NCBI GenBank assembly: GCA_900317015.1
Contig: ONFH01000298.1
Coordinates: 1-11,154, forward strand
Length of the DNA stretch: 11,154 bases
Direction of reading: 5' to 3'
Source: an uncultured Erysipelotrichaceae bacterium
GTDB lineage: Bacteria; Bacillota_I; Bacilli_A; Erysipelotrichales; Coprobacillaceae
Positions 1 to 6,881 of the stretch are shown here, one piece after another. How positions within the stretch are numbered: position 1 is the first letter of the stretch; every line of letters begins with the position of its first letter. The notes under the pieces were generated by a model. It saw nothing but the letters and a program-made list of their open reading frames with translations, was not told where the DNA came from and did no database searches. A program made the position numbers and the translations under genes.

Positions 1-80
1 AAGAGCATGTGAGGCTCACGTACGATCAGTTTGGCATTCGCATCAAAGCGTGCCTTTGTTTCTAAATCAAAATGATACAT
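1..80 (-). CDS. 5' end of an unrecognised gene (partial, runs off the left edge)
   Basis: An ATG at 78-80 on the minus strand opens a frame that stays open to the window edge (26 codons, beginning MYHFDLETKARFDANAK). A strong Shine-Dalgarno site, GGAGGTGATC, lies at 85-94, about 9 nt upstream, which is the main reason to believe in the gene. No motif is recognisable in the visible residues, so I assign no function. It lies downstream of the phosphoesterase gene but behind a terminator, so it is probably a separate transcription unit. The roughly 90 bases between that terminator and this start should hold its promoter, but I find no convincing -35/-10 pair there. Confidence 0.6.
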   Translation of the reverse strand, partial: MYHFDLETKARFDANAKLIVREPHML

Positions 81-171
81 GTATGATCACCTCCATTTTT
101 TATGTATCTACTTAGTTAAACACCAAAAAGGAGGAAATCTTCGCAGTTTTCTGTTACAACTTGTGAAACAA

Positions 172-198
172 ACAAAAAAACTGTGATTGCTCACAGTT
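172..198 (-). terminator. Rho-independent terminator of the cvpA-mutS2-uvrC-vanY-like-phosphoesterase cluster
   Basis: On the minus strand the sequence forms a perfect stem, AACTGTGA with TCACAGTT (arms 191-198 and 179-186), closed by the GNRA-type loop GCAA (187-190). A run of seven U follows (174-180, partly paired in the stem base). The hairpin overlaps the stop codon of the phosphoesterase (197-199), so translation ends inside its upstream arm. Read on the plus strand there is no T-run, so it acts in one direction. Confidence 0.9.
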
Positions 199-673
199 AA
201 TCATCAAGATCTAAAGCTTTAAATTCAGCCTTTAATTTCTTACCATCAATATAAACGACCGCATAGGAAGGACCACTGCCACCACGAGGAAGGGTCAATG
301 AACCTGGATTCAAATAATAGTGATGATGCTTTTCTAAAAATGAAGGCACATGCGTATGACCAGAAAACAAAACATCACAGCCCTGTTCTTTAAGATCCTG
401 TCGCATTTGTTTTTCTCTGTTGAAATAACCATAATACTGACCATGGGTGATCAAGACTTTTAAGTCTTCAATTTGGATCTTTGCATAGCGAGGTAGATCT
501 AAATAGTAGTCATTGTTTCCTTTGACACAGATCATATCGTCTAAGACAAAAGGATTGCTGGTACAGGAATCACCACAGTGAATATAGTAGTCTGCATCTG
601 GTTCTAATTCTTTGACTTTTCTAATGGCTTCATCATAGCCATGATTATCACTCATTACGACAACTTTCTTCAT
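197..673 (-). CDS. YfcE/MJ0936-type metallophosphoesterase
   Basis: This is a 158-residue calcineurin-like phosphoesterase of the small YfcE/YsnB class, probably cytosolic and binding two metal ions. All the family blocks are present: SDNHG at 8-12 (Asp9, His11), CGD at 33-35, GNND at 52-55, THG at 76-78, SGHTH at 104-108 and NPGS at 122-125. The length is usual for the family. Characterised relatives hydrolyse simple phosphodiesters in vitro, and the physiological substrate is generally unknown, as it is here. GNND replaces the common GNHD; both forms occur in this subfamily. The start lies 1 nt after the stop of the upstream VanY-like gene, with AAGGAG inside that gene, so the two are probably translationally coupled. 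It is the last gene of the cluster. Confidence 0.92.
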   Translation of the reverse strand: MKKVVVMSDNHGYDEAIRKVKELEPDADYYIHCGDSCTSNPFVLDDMICVKGNNDYYLDLPRYAKIQIEDLKVLITHGQYYGYFNREKQMRQDLKEQGCDVLFSGHTHVPSFLEKHHHYYLNPGSLTLPRGGSGPSYAVVYIDGKKLKAEFKALDLDD

Positions 674-674
674 C

Positions 675-1844
675 TTAATCTCCTTCGCCTTGCGGTTTTA
701 ATTTATTATTTTCAGTCTCTTCTAACGAGAGATCTTCATCATGCATCTTCTTTGCTAAAGAAGTGCCAACATAACGGTAGATATGTGCATCATAAGTATG
801 TCCCGTTGCTGCGGTCTTACTTTTTGGATAACGTAAAATAAAGCCATATTTATAGCTGTTTTCTGATAGCCACTTAGAGGCTTTGCAGTTTTTAAAATCC
901 TTGTAAGGAATCCCCTGTGAAGTCAATGAAAGACTTAAGCCTAACTGGAACTCATTATGCCCTTTGGCTTCACTTGGCAGTTCTTTATAAGAAGTATAAG
1001 CCTGATAAACGATAAAGCTAATATCTTCCTTACCAGCCTGCTGATACATTTTGACTAAGGCATTATAGGCATCATAGCGAATATACATCGCATACTTTAA
1101 ACGATTGACATCCTGAATGAGGGTCAAAGTCTTTGGCACATAAGAGCCCACATAATTTGTACTATTTAAGATCAGATCATTACTTGATGGCTTCGTCACT
1201 AGATAGATATCTGGATCATTGGCATCACTCATTAAGGTCTTTAAAGAAGACTTCGTATATTCAGAAGTCACTTCCGATAAAAAGTTTTCCGCATCCTCAC
1301 CCGTAACATTTCTTGTCGCTAGACCGTCGAGATACGTTTGGGTATCCTGCACGAAGCTCGTATCCTTACGACTGTATAATGGTCTTAGATACGCATAGTA
1401 AGCCACATTATCATCATTAAAGGAGGAATCATGGATCAAGGCATATTCCAAATCATCTTCAATGATCGTCGATGCTAATTTATAGTAGCTAGTATCGTAA
1501 CGTGAAGAAAGGATCTTCACGAGCGCATTGCCTGTTTTCAAGACACTTGTCGTTGATTTATAACGATCGGTATCTCTTAACATATTGTAATACTGATAGT
1601 TCTGTAAATGAAAATCATCATACTTGATGTAGCGTACAAACTGACTCATCGGAATCTGATTTTCGACCAAATAGTCCTGTTCGCTTTTGGTCAAATACTT
1701 TGAGATCAGCTGACGATTTTCATTATTGATCCCTTCCACACGATAGAAAGGATCATATTTGGAATTAATATAATAGAAGGAGCACGCAAATATGATGATC
1801 ACCAAAGCAAATAAATGCCAGGTCTTCAATCTTTTCATGAGCAT
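675..1844 (-). CDS. VanY-like (peptidase M15B fold) membrane-anchored protein, catalytic residues lost
   Basis: The 389-residue product has a basic N-terminus and one membrane segment at about 9-27, so residues 30-389 should lie outside the membrane. Residues 30-240 are a mostly helical region I do not recognise. From about 245 the sequence follows D-Ala-D-Ala carboxypeptidases of the VanY/DacB type: the block around AYTSY (282-286), then WLSENSYKYGFILRYP (325-340), TGH (347-349) and RYVG (357-360). Active-site positions do not match. In HxxGxAxD the zinc His is Phe299 and the Asp is Ser306; in EPWH the catalytic Glu is Asp352 and the zinc His is Ile355; the substrate-binding Arg of the YRSY block is Thr284. 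The frame is intact, so this looks like a non-catalytic wall-binding or regulatory protein rather than a decayed gene. The ATG at 1844 is preceded by AGGAGGAG; a second in-frame ATG lies two codons on. Confidence 0.75.
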   Translation of the reverse strand: MLMKRLKTWHLFALVIIIFACSFYYINSKYDPFYRVEGINNENRQLISKYLTKSEQDYLVENQIPMSQFVRYIKYDDFHLQNYQYYNMLRDTDRYKSTTSVLKTGNALVKILSSRYDTSYYKLASTIIEDDLEYALIHDSSFNDDNVAYYAYLRPLYSRKDTSFVQDTQTYLDGLATRNVTGEDAENFLSEVTSEYTKSSLKTLMSDANDPDIYLVTKPSSNDLILNSTNYVGSYVPKTLTLIQDVNRLKYAMYIRYDAYNALVKMYQQAGKEDISFIVYQAYTSYKELPSEAKGHNEFQLGLSLSLTSQGIPYKDFKNCKASKWLSENSYKYGFILRYPKSKTAATGHTYDAHIYRYVGTSLAKKMHDEDLSLEETENNKLKPQGEGD

Positions 1845-1869
1845 TTAAGACACTCCTCCTTTCTCAAAT

Positions 1870-1898
1870 ATTATAAAGAGTTCTCGAACGTTTGAAAA
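1870..1898 (-). promoter_or_regulatory. Probable internal promoter for the VanY-like gene and phosphoesterase
   Basis: In the 66-nt gap after uvrC, the minus strand carries a perfect -10 TATAAT (1870-1875) with a TTTTCA -35 (1893-1898, four of six matches) at 17-bp spacing. Predicted transcription starts near 1863, about 19 nt before the ATG at 1844 and just upstream of the AGGAGGAG site at 1853-1860. The -35 is weak and there is no terminator after uvrC, so this probably adds to read-through from the main promoter. Confidence 0.55.
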
Positions 1899-1910
1899 GT
1901 CTAAACTCTG

Positions 1911-3683
1911 CTAATCCTCCTTATGGAGGACTTCATATAACTGCTGAGCCGTTTTGATTGGTAAGACTTCATGAAGCTCATCCACACTGGCTTCTTTCAT
2001 CTTCTTGACCGATTTAAACTTATTAAGCAGTTTACGCTTACGCTTTTCGCCGATGCCATCGACCTGATCTAAGATCGAAGCAAATAAGGATTTCGAACGC
2101 ACCTGACGGTGGAAACTGATGGCATAACGATGAACTTCATCCTGCATTCTTGTTAACAAGAAGAACAGCTGACTCTTTGGATCAATAGGGACTTCCGTTC
2201 CATCTCCATCCACTAACATTGCTGTTGAGTGCTTATCATCCTTACGTAAGCCGGCAATATGGACAGGCACATGAAGACCATCGATCACTTCCTTGGCTGC
2301 ATTGATCTGACCGATCCCACCATCGACGATGATCATATCGGCCATTTCTCGCTGCTCCATCAAGTTACGATAATAACGACGATAGATAACTTCACGCATC
2401 GAAGCGTAGTCATCCGGTCCTTCAACGGTCTTGATCTTAAAACGACGGTAATCCTTCTTTGAAGGCACGCCATCTCTAAAGACGACCATGCCGGCAACGG
2501 CATAGGCGCCCTGAATGTTCGAGTTATCGTAGAGCTCGATCATATGTGGTGTGTCAATATGTAATAATCGTCCTAATTCTTCCACAGCCCCGATCGTTTT
2601 GGCTTCATTCTGCTGCTTGAGGATAAACTTCTTCTCTAAAGCTTCCTTGGCATTACGATCAGCCATATCGACAAGATCCTTCTTATCCCCTCTTTGTGGT
2701 TTAAGGATCTTCGTCTCTAAGATTTCTTCGACTAAAGAGGTATCAAGATCTTGTGGCACTAACAATTCTTTAGGAGAATTATTCTGTTCATAGTAAGTGA
2801 CTAAGAACTGGGCTAAGTCTTCCTGATAATCATCAGAGACAGGCACGAGTTCGTATTCATGTGATAATAAGTGTCCCCCACGCATAAAGAACAACTGGAT
2901 CGATAAGTAACCCTTATCAATATAGTAGCCTAAGATATCACGGTCACCCTGATCACTAAAGTCAATGTGCTGACGGGTCGTGACATACTTGACGGACTTG
3001 ATGAGATCACGATATTCCATAGCTAATTCAAAGTTCAGTTCATCACTGGCTTTCTGCATCAAAGCGGTCAATTCATCGATCTTCTCTTTCGTATCGCCCT
3101 TCATGAACTTGACGACCTGCGCTCGTACTTCTTTTTCCTTTTCTAACGGCACATCATTGATGCATGGTCCCATGCACTGATGTAAGGAGTAATACAAGCA
3201 AGGCTTCTTAGGAATCGTGCGACATTTACGTAGTGGAAAGAGCTTCTGTAAGAGCTGAAGCGTCTGTCTAGCCGCCGTCGCATCCGGGAATGGCCCGAAG
3301 TAGCGGTTCTTCTTATCCTTGGCTTTACGGACGATCTTTAACTGGGGATGATCTTCATTTGTCAATTCGATATAAGGATAATACGTGTTGTCCATGAACA
3401 TAATATTATATTCTGGTGCATAATCCTTAATTAAGTTAATTTCTAAAAGTAATGCCTCTTTTTCCGAATCTGTACGGATATAATCGAAGTCCCAGATATG
3501 ATCGACCAGCTTGGTCGTCTTATAATTATGGACACCCGTAAAATAAGAAGAGACACGGTTCTTTAACTTTTTGGCTTTCCCGACATAGATCACCTTACCC
3601 TCTTTATTTTTCATGAGGTAGCAGCCTGGTGATAAAGGCAGGAGTGCCAGTTTCTTTTTAATATAATGGAGATTCTGATTCAT
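1911..3683 (-). CDS. uvrC: UvrC, excinuclease ABC subunit C
   Basis: UvrC makes both incisions flanking a DNA lesion after UvrA/UvrB loading. The 590-residue protein is full length. Its N-terminal GIY-YIG nuclease (about 14-95) keeps Tyr33, Arg43, Glu81 and Asn93, the positions expected to cut 3' of the lesion. Four cysteines (154, 162, 170, 174) match the UvrC iron-sulfur cluster pattern. A UVR (UvrB-binding) helix pair lies at about 200-232. The RNase H-like endonuclease domain, for the 5' cut, has YDNSN with Asp386, VDGG with Asp454 and His518. A helix-hairpin-helix region closes the protein at about 538-588. The ATG directly abuts the mutS2 stop (TAAATG), and I see no clear Shine-Dalgarno site upstream, which suggests coupled re-initiation. 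It ends with TAG. Confidence 0.97.
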   Translation of the reverse strand: MNQNLHYIKKKLALLPLSPGCYLMKNKEGKVIYVGKAKKLKNRVSSYFTGVHNYKTTKLVDHIWDFDYIRTDSEKEALLLEINLIKDYAPEYNIMFMDNTYYPYIELTNEDHPQLKIVRKAKDKKNRYFGPFPDATAARQTLQLLQKLFPLRKCRTIPKKPCLYYSLHQCMGPCINDVPLEKEKEVRAQVVKFMKGDTKEKIDELTALMQKASDELNFELAMEYRDLIKSVKYVTTRQHIDFSDQGDRDILGYYIDKGYLSIQLFFMRGGHLLSHEYELVPVSDDYQEDLAQFLVTYYEQNNSPKELLVPQDLDTSLVEEILETKILKPQRGDKKDLVDMADRNAKEALEKKFILKQQNEAKTIGAVEELGRLLHIDTPHMIELYDNSNIQGAYAVAGMVVFRDGVPSKKDYRRFKIKTVEGPDDYASMREVIYRRYYRNLMEQREMADMIIVDGGIGQINAAKEVIDGLHVPVHIAGLRKDDKHSTAMLVDGDGTEVPIDPKSQLFFLLTRMQDEVHRYAISFHRQVRSKSLFASILDQVDGIGEKRKRKLLNKFKSVKKMKEASVDELHEVLPIKTAQQLYEVLHKED

Positions 3684-5981
3684 TTACTTGAAATAAACGA
3701 GGGTCGCACCTAGGCCGCCTTCATTAGGACCCCCATCACGATATTCTTTTACAAATGATTTATGATCAAGCATCTGTCTGACCCCTTTACGTAAAGCGCC
3801 TGTGCCCATGCCATGAACGATACGGATCGAAGGATAGCCTAACATTAAGGCATCATCTAGGAACTTATCGACTGTCTCCATCGCTTCGACATAACGCATG
3901 CCAATGACATTGACTTCATAAGAGCCCGTCTTCTTCGTCTTCGTATGCGTACGAGCTTTCTTAAGCTTCGTCTTGGTCTTGCTATGAAGGAACGTGATCT
4001 CATTATCTTTTAGCTTCACAGGAAGACCGGCTAAGGAGATCGTCACTTCATGGTTCTTGCCAACTTCAATGACGTCACCCTCACGATTCATCTTATCAAG
4101 ACGGACATGATCACCAACGACGAACGTATGATCCTGCACTTTCTTCTTTTCTTTCTTAACATATTTCATCTCATCAAGTTCATGTTTGGCTTCAATGACC
4201 TGATGATCCTTTAAGCTGCCCTGTTTCTTTAAGTCCGCCACGACTTCATCGACCATGTCTTTGGATTCTTCTAAGATCTTATTGGCCTGTTCATGGGCAT
4301 CGGCTAAGATATGTTCCTTTTCTTTTTGTGCACCTTTTAACTGTTTTTCATATTTTTCTTTTGCTTTTCTATTTTCTACAAGCAGTTCATCGACTTTTTC
4401 TTCTTTTAAGGCGATCTCTTTCTCCTGCTTTTCTAGTTTTTCCATTAACTTTGCTTCTTTAGAGATACTGTCTTCCTTAAAGGCGAGACCCTCCTTGACG
4501 ATCTGTTCATCAAGGCCTAAAGAGCTGGCAATTTCAAAGGCATAGGACATACCAACACTGTGCAGTTTTAAATGATACGTTGGCTTCATCGTTTCCATAT
4601 CAAAGCCAACGCTAGCTAATGTGATATCATCACGACTCTTGCCAAACGTCTTCAGTTTCCCATAATGGGTGCTGACTAATAACGTACAGCCTTTATTCAG
4701 CAAGAAGCTGATGATAGCCTTGGCTAAAGCCGCCCCTTCCTGAGGATCTGTGCCAGAACCAATTTCATCGATCAAAACAAGGGAATTGGCATCTGCCTGT
4801 TTTGTGATCTCAATGATTCTCTTCATATGTGAAGAATAGGTTGATAAAGAGGCTTCAATCGACTGTTCATCCCCCACATCGACATAAATGCCATCATAAA
4901 GTGGAATCTCTGCTTTCACCGCTGGGACTGGTAAGGCACATAGACCCATTAATGATAACAAACCAGCCGTCTTTAAAGCGACGGTCTTCCCGCCGGTATT
5001 AGACCCAGTGATCATCAGCATCGGTGTATCTAAGATAATGTCATTGGCGACGACCTTCTTTTGATCAATGAGTGGATGACGAGCCTGTTTTAAAGAGAGC
5101 GTCTTGGCGCCCATCTCAGGAATCACACAGTCATAATCACTGCCAAAGCGAGCTTTGGCAAAGATCAGATCAAGATCTAATAAGATCTCCTGATCATATT
5201 TTAAATGAATGGCCGAACGTCTTACTCTTCTTGTGAGATCATGTAAGATCTTCATGACTTCATCATGTTCTTCACTGACTAACGTATTATAGTCGTTGTT
5301 CATCATAACGACGCTTTCTGGTTCAATGAAGTAAGTCTGTCCGGTATTGGATGTGGCATGGACGATCCCTTTGACATCGTTTTTATAAGATGCTTTGACC
5401 CCTAAGACAAGATGGTTGTTCTTCGTCGTTAAGGAATCCATTGATAAGCGATCTTTATTTTCTTTTAAGTAGCCTTCCATACTCTTACGAATACGGGCTT
5501 TCATTGAGATCATCGACTTACGGATCTTATATAACTTCGGAGAGGCATGATCAGAGACATGCATATCTGGTTCAATGATGCGTTCGATCTCACGTGAAAG
5601 TGCATCATCGCCTTCTAAGCCTTCGACTAAGTCTCTTAAGGCTTTGATCTCACCTTCATAAGAGGCAAAATACTGATGAAGCGAACGGACGTTCTTTAAG
5701 ACACTGTTGATGTTCCAGAGCTCTTCACACGTTAATGTGCCATCCATCTCCGCTTTCTTTAAAGCCAGACTCATATCTTCCATCGGCGTCACTGGCAGAC
5801 GTCCTAAAAGACGTGTCAGATCCATCGCTTCGTTGACACGATCTAATTCTTCTTTGATATCATCTTCATCCTCTAAAAGATCGATGGCCATGGCCTTCTG
5901 CTTCGCATCATAGAAGGTGCAGCGAGCGGCGATCATCTTGAGGATCTCAGGAAATTCTAGTGTTTCATATTGATCTTTCAT
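3684..5981 (-). CDS. mutS2: MutS2 (Smr-domain MutS paralogue)
   Basis: MutS2 is not a mismatch-repair enzyme. Family members act in recombination control, and in Bacillus subtilis the protein recognises and rescues collided ribosomes. The 765-residue product has the helical core/lever region at about 1-300, then the ABC-type ATPase with Walker A GSNTGGKT (326-333), Walker B/DEIGSG (402-410) and STHYGK (437-442). A long charged coiled coil follows (about 505-605), then a small beta domain (618-665), a Lys-rich linker (668-685) and a C-terminal Smr domain (687-765) with HGMGTG (723-728). The usual LDLRG at the start of the Smr domain reads VNVIG here (690-694). The gene starts 6 nt after cvpA and has only a weak ribosome binding site. 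Confidence 0.97.
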   Translation of the reverse strand: MKDQYETLEFPEILKMIAARCTFYDAKQKAMAIDLLEDEDDIKEELDRVNEAMDLTRLLGRLPVTPMEDMSLALKKAEMDGTLTCEELWNINSVLKNVRSLHQYFASYEGEIKALRDLVEGLEGDDALSREIERIIEPDMHVSDHASPKLYKIRKSMISMKARIRKSMEGYLKENKDRLSMDSLTTKNNHLVLGVKASYKNDVKGIVHATSNTGQTYFIEPESVVMMNNDYNTLVSEEHDEVMKILHDLTRRVRRSAIHLKYDQEILLDLDLIFAKARFGSDYDCVIPEMGAKTLSLKQARHPLIDQKKVVANDIILDTPMLMITGSNTGGKTVALKTAGLLSLMGLCALPVPAVKAEIPLYDGIYVDVGDEQSIEASLSTYSSHMKRIIEITKQADANSLVLIDEIGSGTDPQEGAALAKAIISFLLNKGCTLLVSTHYGKLKTFGKSRDDITLASVGFDMETMKPTYHLKLHSVGMSYAFEIASSLGLDEQIVKEGLAFKEDSISKEAKLMEKLEKQEKEIALKEEKVDELLVENRKAKEKYEKQLKGAQKEKEHILADAHEQANKILEESKDMVDEVVADLKKQGSLKDHQVIEAKHELDEMKYVKKEKKKVQDHTFVVGDHVRLDKMNREGDVIEVGKNHEVTISLAGLPVKLKDNEITFLHSKTKTKLKKARTHTKTKKTGSYEVNVIGMRYVEAMETVDKFLDDALMLGYPSIRIVHGMGTGALRKGVRQMLDHKSFVKEYRDGGPNEGGLGATLVYFK

Positions 5982-5987
5982 ATTATC

Positions 5988-6794
5988 TTACCCATCACTT
6001 TCTGTAATCTTTGATAAAATGGATTCTCTTTGCGTTATATTGAAATTGGATTTTAATAGCAGTGAACTGAACTGAGTCTTTTGCTTATAGGTCAGGTCAC
6101 AGCCATATTTTAAAATATCTTTGCCAAGATCATTATTGATCAGGCTGACCATCTGATCTTGTTTAATAAAGCCTAAGTCATTTAAAGAAAGACTTGTATG
6201 TAAAATGGCATTGAGGACTTGTTTATTCGAAATGCTGGACTGATTTTTTAACAAACTGACATCATTTAAAAAGGAAAGATTCTTCGCATAGACAGAAGAG
6301 AGGCCCACGACCTTGCTGGCAACAGTCGTCTGATTGATGACATCTTTCCCATTTGTCGTAAATACAGGAATAGCTATTCCTAAAATCAGATAACAGACCA
6401 CTAAGCTTTTTAAGAAGGAAAACGCCATCCCTAATAGACCGCCGACAAAGCGCGTGATATGGGTCGCATTCTTCAGCTTTTTAAATAACGGCTTGAGGAT
6501 CAGCCCTAAAATGATCTTGATGATCCACAAGACGATAAGGGCGACAAAGAAAGCGATGATGACGTTGATCACGCCGCTTGCTAACATCGTCACGATGTTG
6601 TCCTGTCCTTTATAAAAGGTAATATTATTTGCTAAAGGAGACGCCAACGCAAAAGCGCCTATAAAAATAAGGATCGTCGACAAGAAATCATAAAGTCTTG
6701 CAAACAATCCTGCTCTATATCCTAATAATAAATTGATCCCAATGTAGATGCAAACGATGAGATCGACTACATTTGGCTCTATATTAAATGTCAT
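5988..6794 (-). CDS. cvpA: CvpA family membrane protein
   Basis: The 268-residue integral membrane protein has four clear hydrophobic segments at about 9-25, 37-54, 74-98 and 118-142, the CvpA/YshB pattern. The last segments flank a Gly-rich stretch (RFVGGLLGMAFSFLKS, 115-130) typical of the family. A C-terminal tail of about 120 residues is soluble and longer than in minimal CvpA proteins. CvpA affects colicin V export and cell-envelope integrity in enterobacteria; its role in Bacillota is unclear. I placed the start at the ATG at 6792-6794 (MTFNIEPNVVDLIV) because GAGGTGAT lies just upstream at 6798-6805 and a consensus promoter follows. The frame is open further upstream, to 7073, but that part is antisense to rnhC and lies beyond the promoter. 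It is the first gene of the cluster and is paired with mutS2, as in Bacillus. Confidence 0.9.
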   Translation of the reverse strand: MTFNIEPNVVDLIVCIYIGINLLLGYRAGLFARLYDFLSTILIFIGAFALASPLANNITFYKGQDNIVTMLASGVINVIIAFFVALIVLWIIKIILGLILKPLFKKLKNATHITRFVGGLLGMAFSFLKSLVVCYLILGIAIPVFTTNGKDVINQTTVASKVVGLSSVYAKNLSFLNDVSLLKNQSSISNKQVLNAILHTSLSLNDLGFIKQDQMVSLINNDLGKDILKYGCDLTYKQKTQFSSLLLKSNFNITQRESILSKITESDG

Positions 6795-6809
6795 AGTATC
6801 ACCTCTGCA

Positions 6810-6838
6810 ATTATAGCAAAATAAATTTATACTGTCAA
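6810..6838 (-). promoter_or_regulatory. Consensus sigma-A promoter of the cvpA-mutS2-uvrC cluster
   Basis: The minus strand reads TTGACA (6833-6838), a 17-bp spacer, then TATAAT (6810-6815): a perfect match in both boxes and spacing. A TG one base upstream of the -10 also makes it an extended -10 promoter. The predicted start is at about 6803-6805, only 9-11 nt before the cvpA ATG, so the ribosome binding site GAGGTGAT (6798-6805) would lie at the extreme 5' end of the mRNA. Confidence 0.9.
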
Positions 6839-6861
6839 AAATGCCGGTCATATGATAAAAT
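6832..6861 (+). promoter_or_regulatory. Probable promoter of rnhC, overlapping the cvpA -35 box
   Basis: On the plus strand CTGTCA (6832-6837, four of six matches to TTGACA) is followed after 18 bp by TAAAAT (6856-6861), with TG at 6853-6854 making an extended -10 (TGATAAAAT). An alternative -10 is TATGAT at 6851-6856. The first choice predicts a start near 6868, about 14 nt before the GTG start codon and at the edge of the ribosome binding site. The -35 lies on the same base pairs as the -35 of the divergent cvpA promoter. Confidence 0.55.
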
Positions 6862-6881
6862 AGAGAGTGAGGTGAAGAAGC

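Noticed and set aside
125..137. AAAAGGAGGAAAT on the plus strand, resembling a ribosome binding site
   Set aside because: No start codon follows at usable spacing, and the stretch lies between a minus-strand terminator and a minus-strand gene.
1845..1910. Possible LexA/DinR box near uvrC (TCGAACGTTTGA at 1884-1895)
   Set aside because: The Bacillota SOS box needs GAAC, four bases, GTTC. Here GAAC and GTTT are adjacent with no spacer, and the site lies downstream of uvrC, not before its operon.
4255..4545. 96-codon plus-strand frame inside mutS2
   Set aside because: It is the antisense shadow of the Lys/Glu-rich coiled coil, giving Ser/Phe-rich low-complexity sequence without a ribosome binding site.
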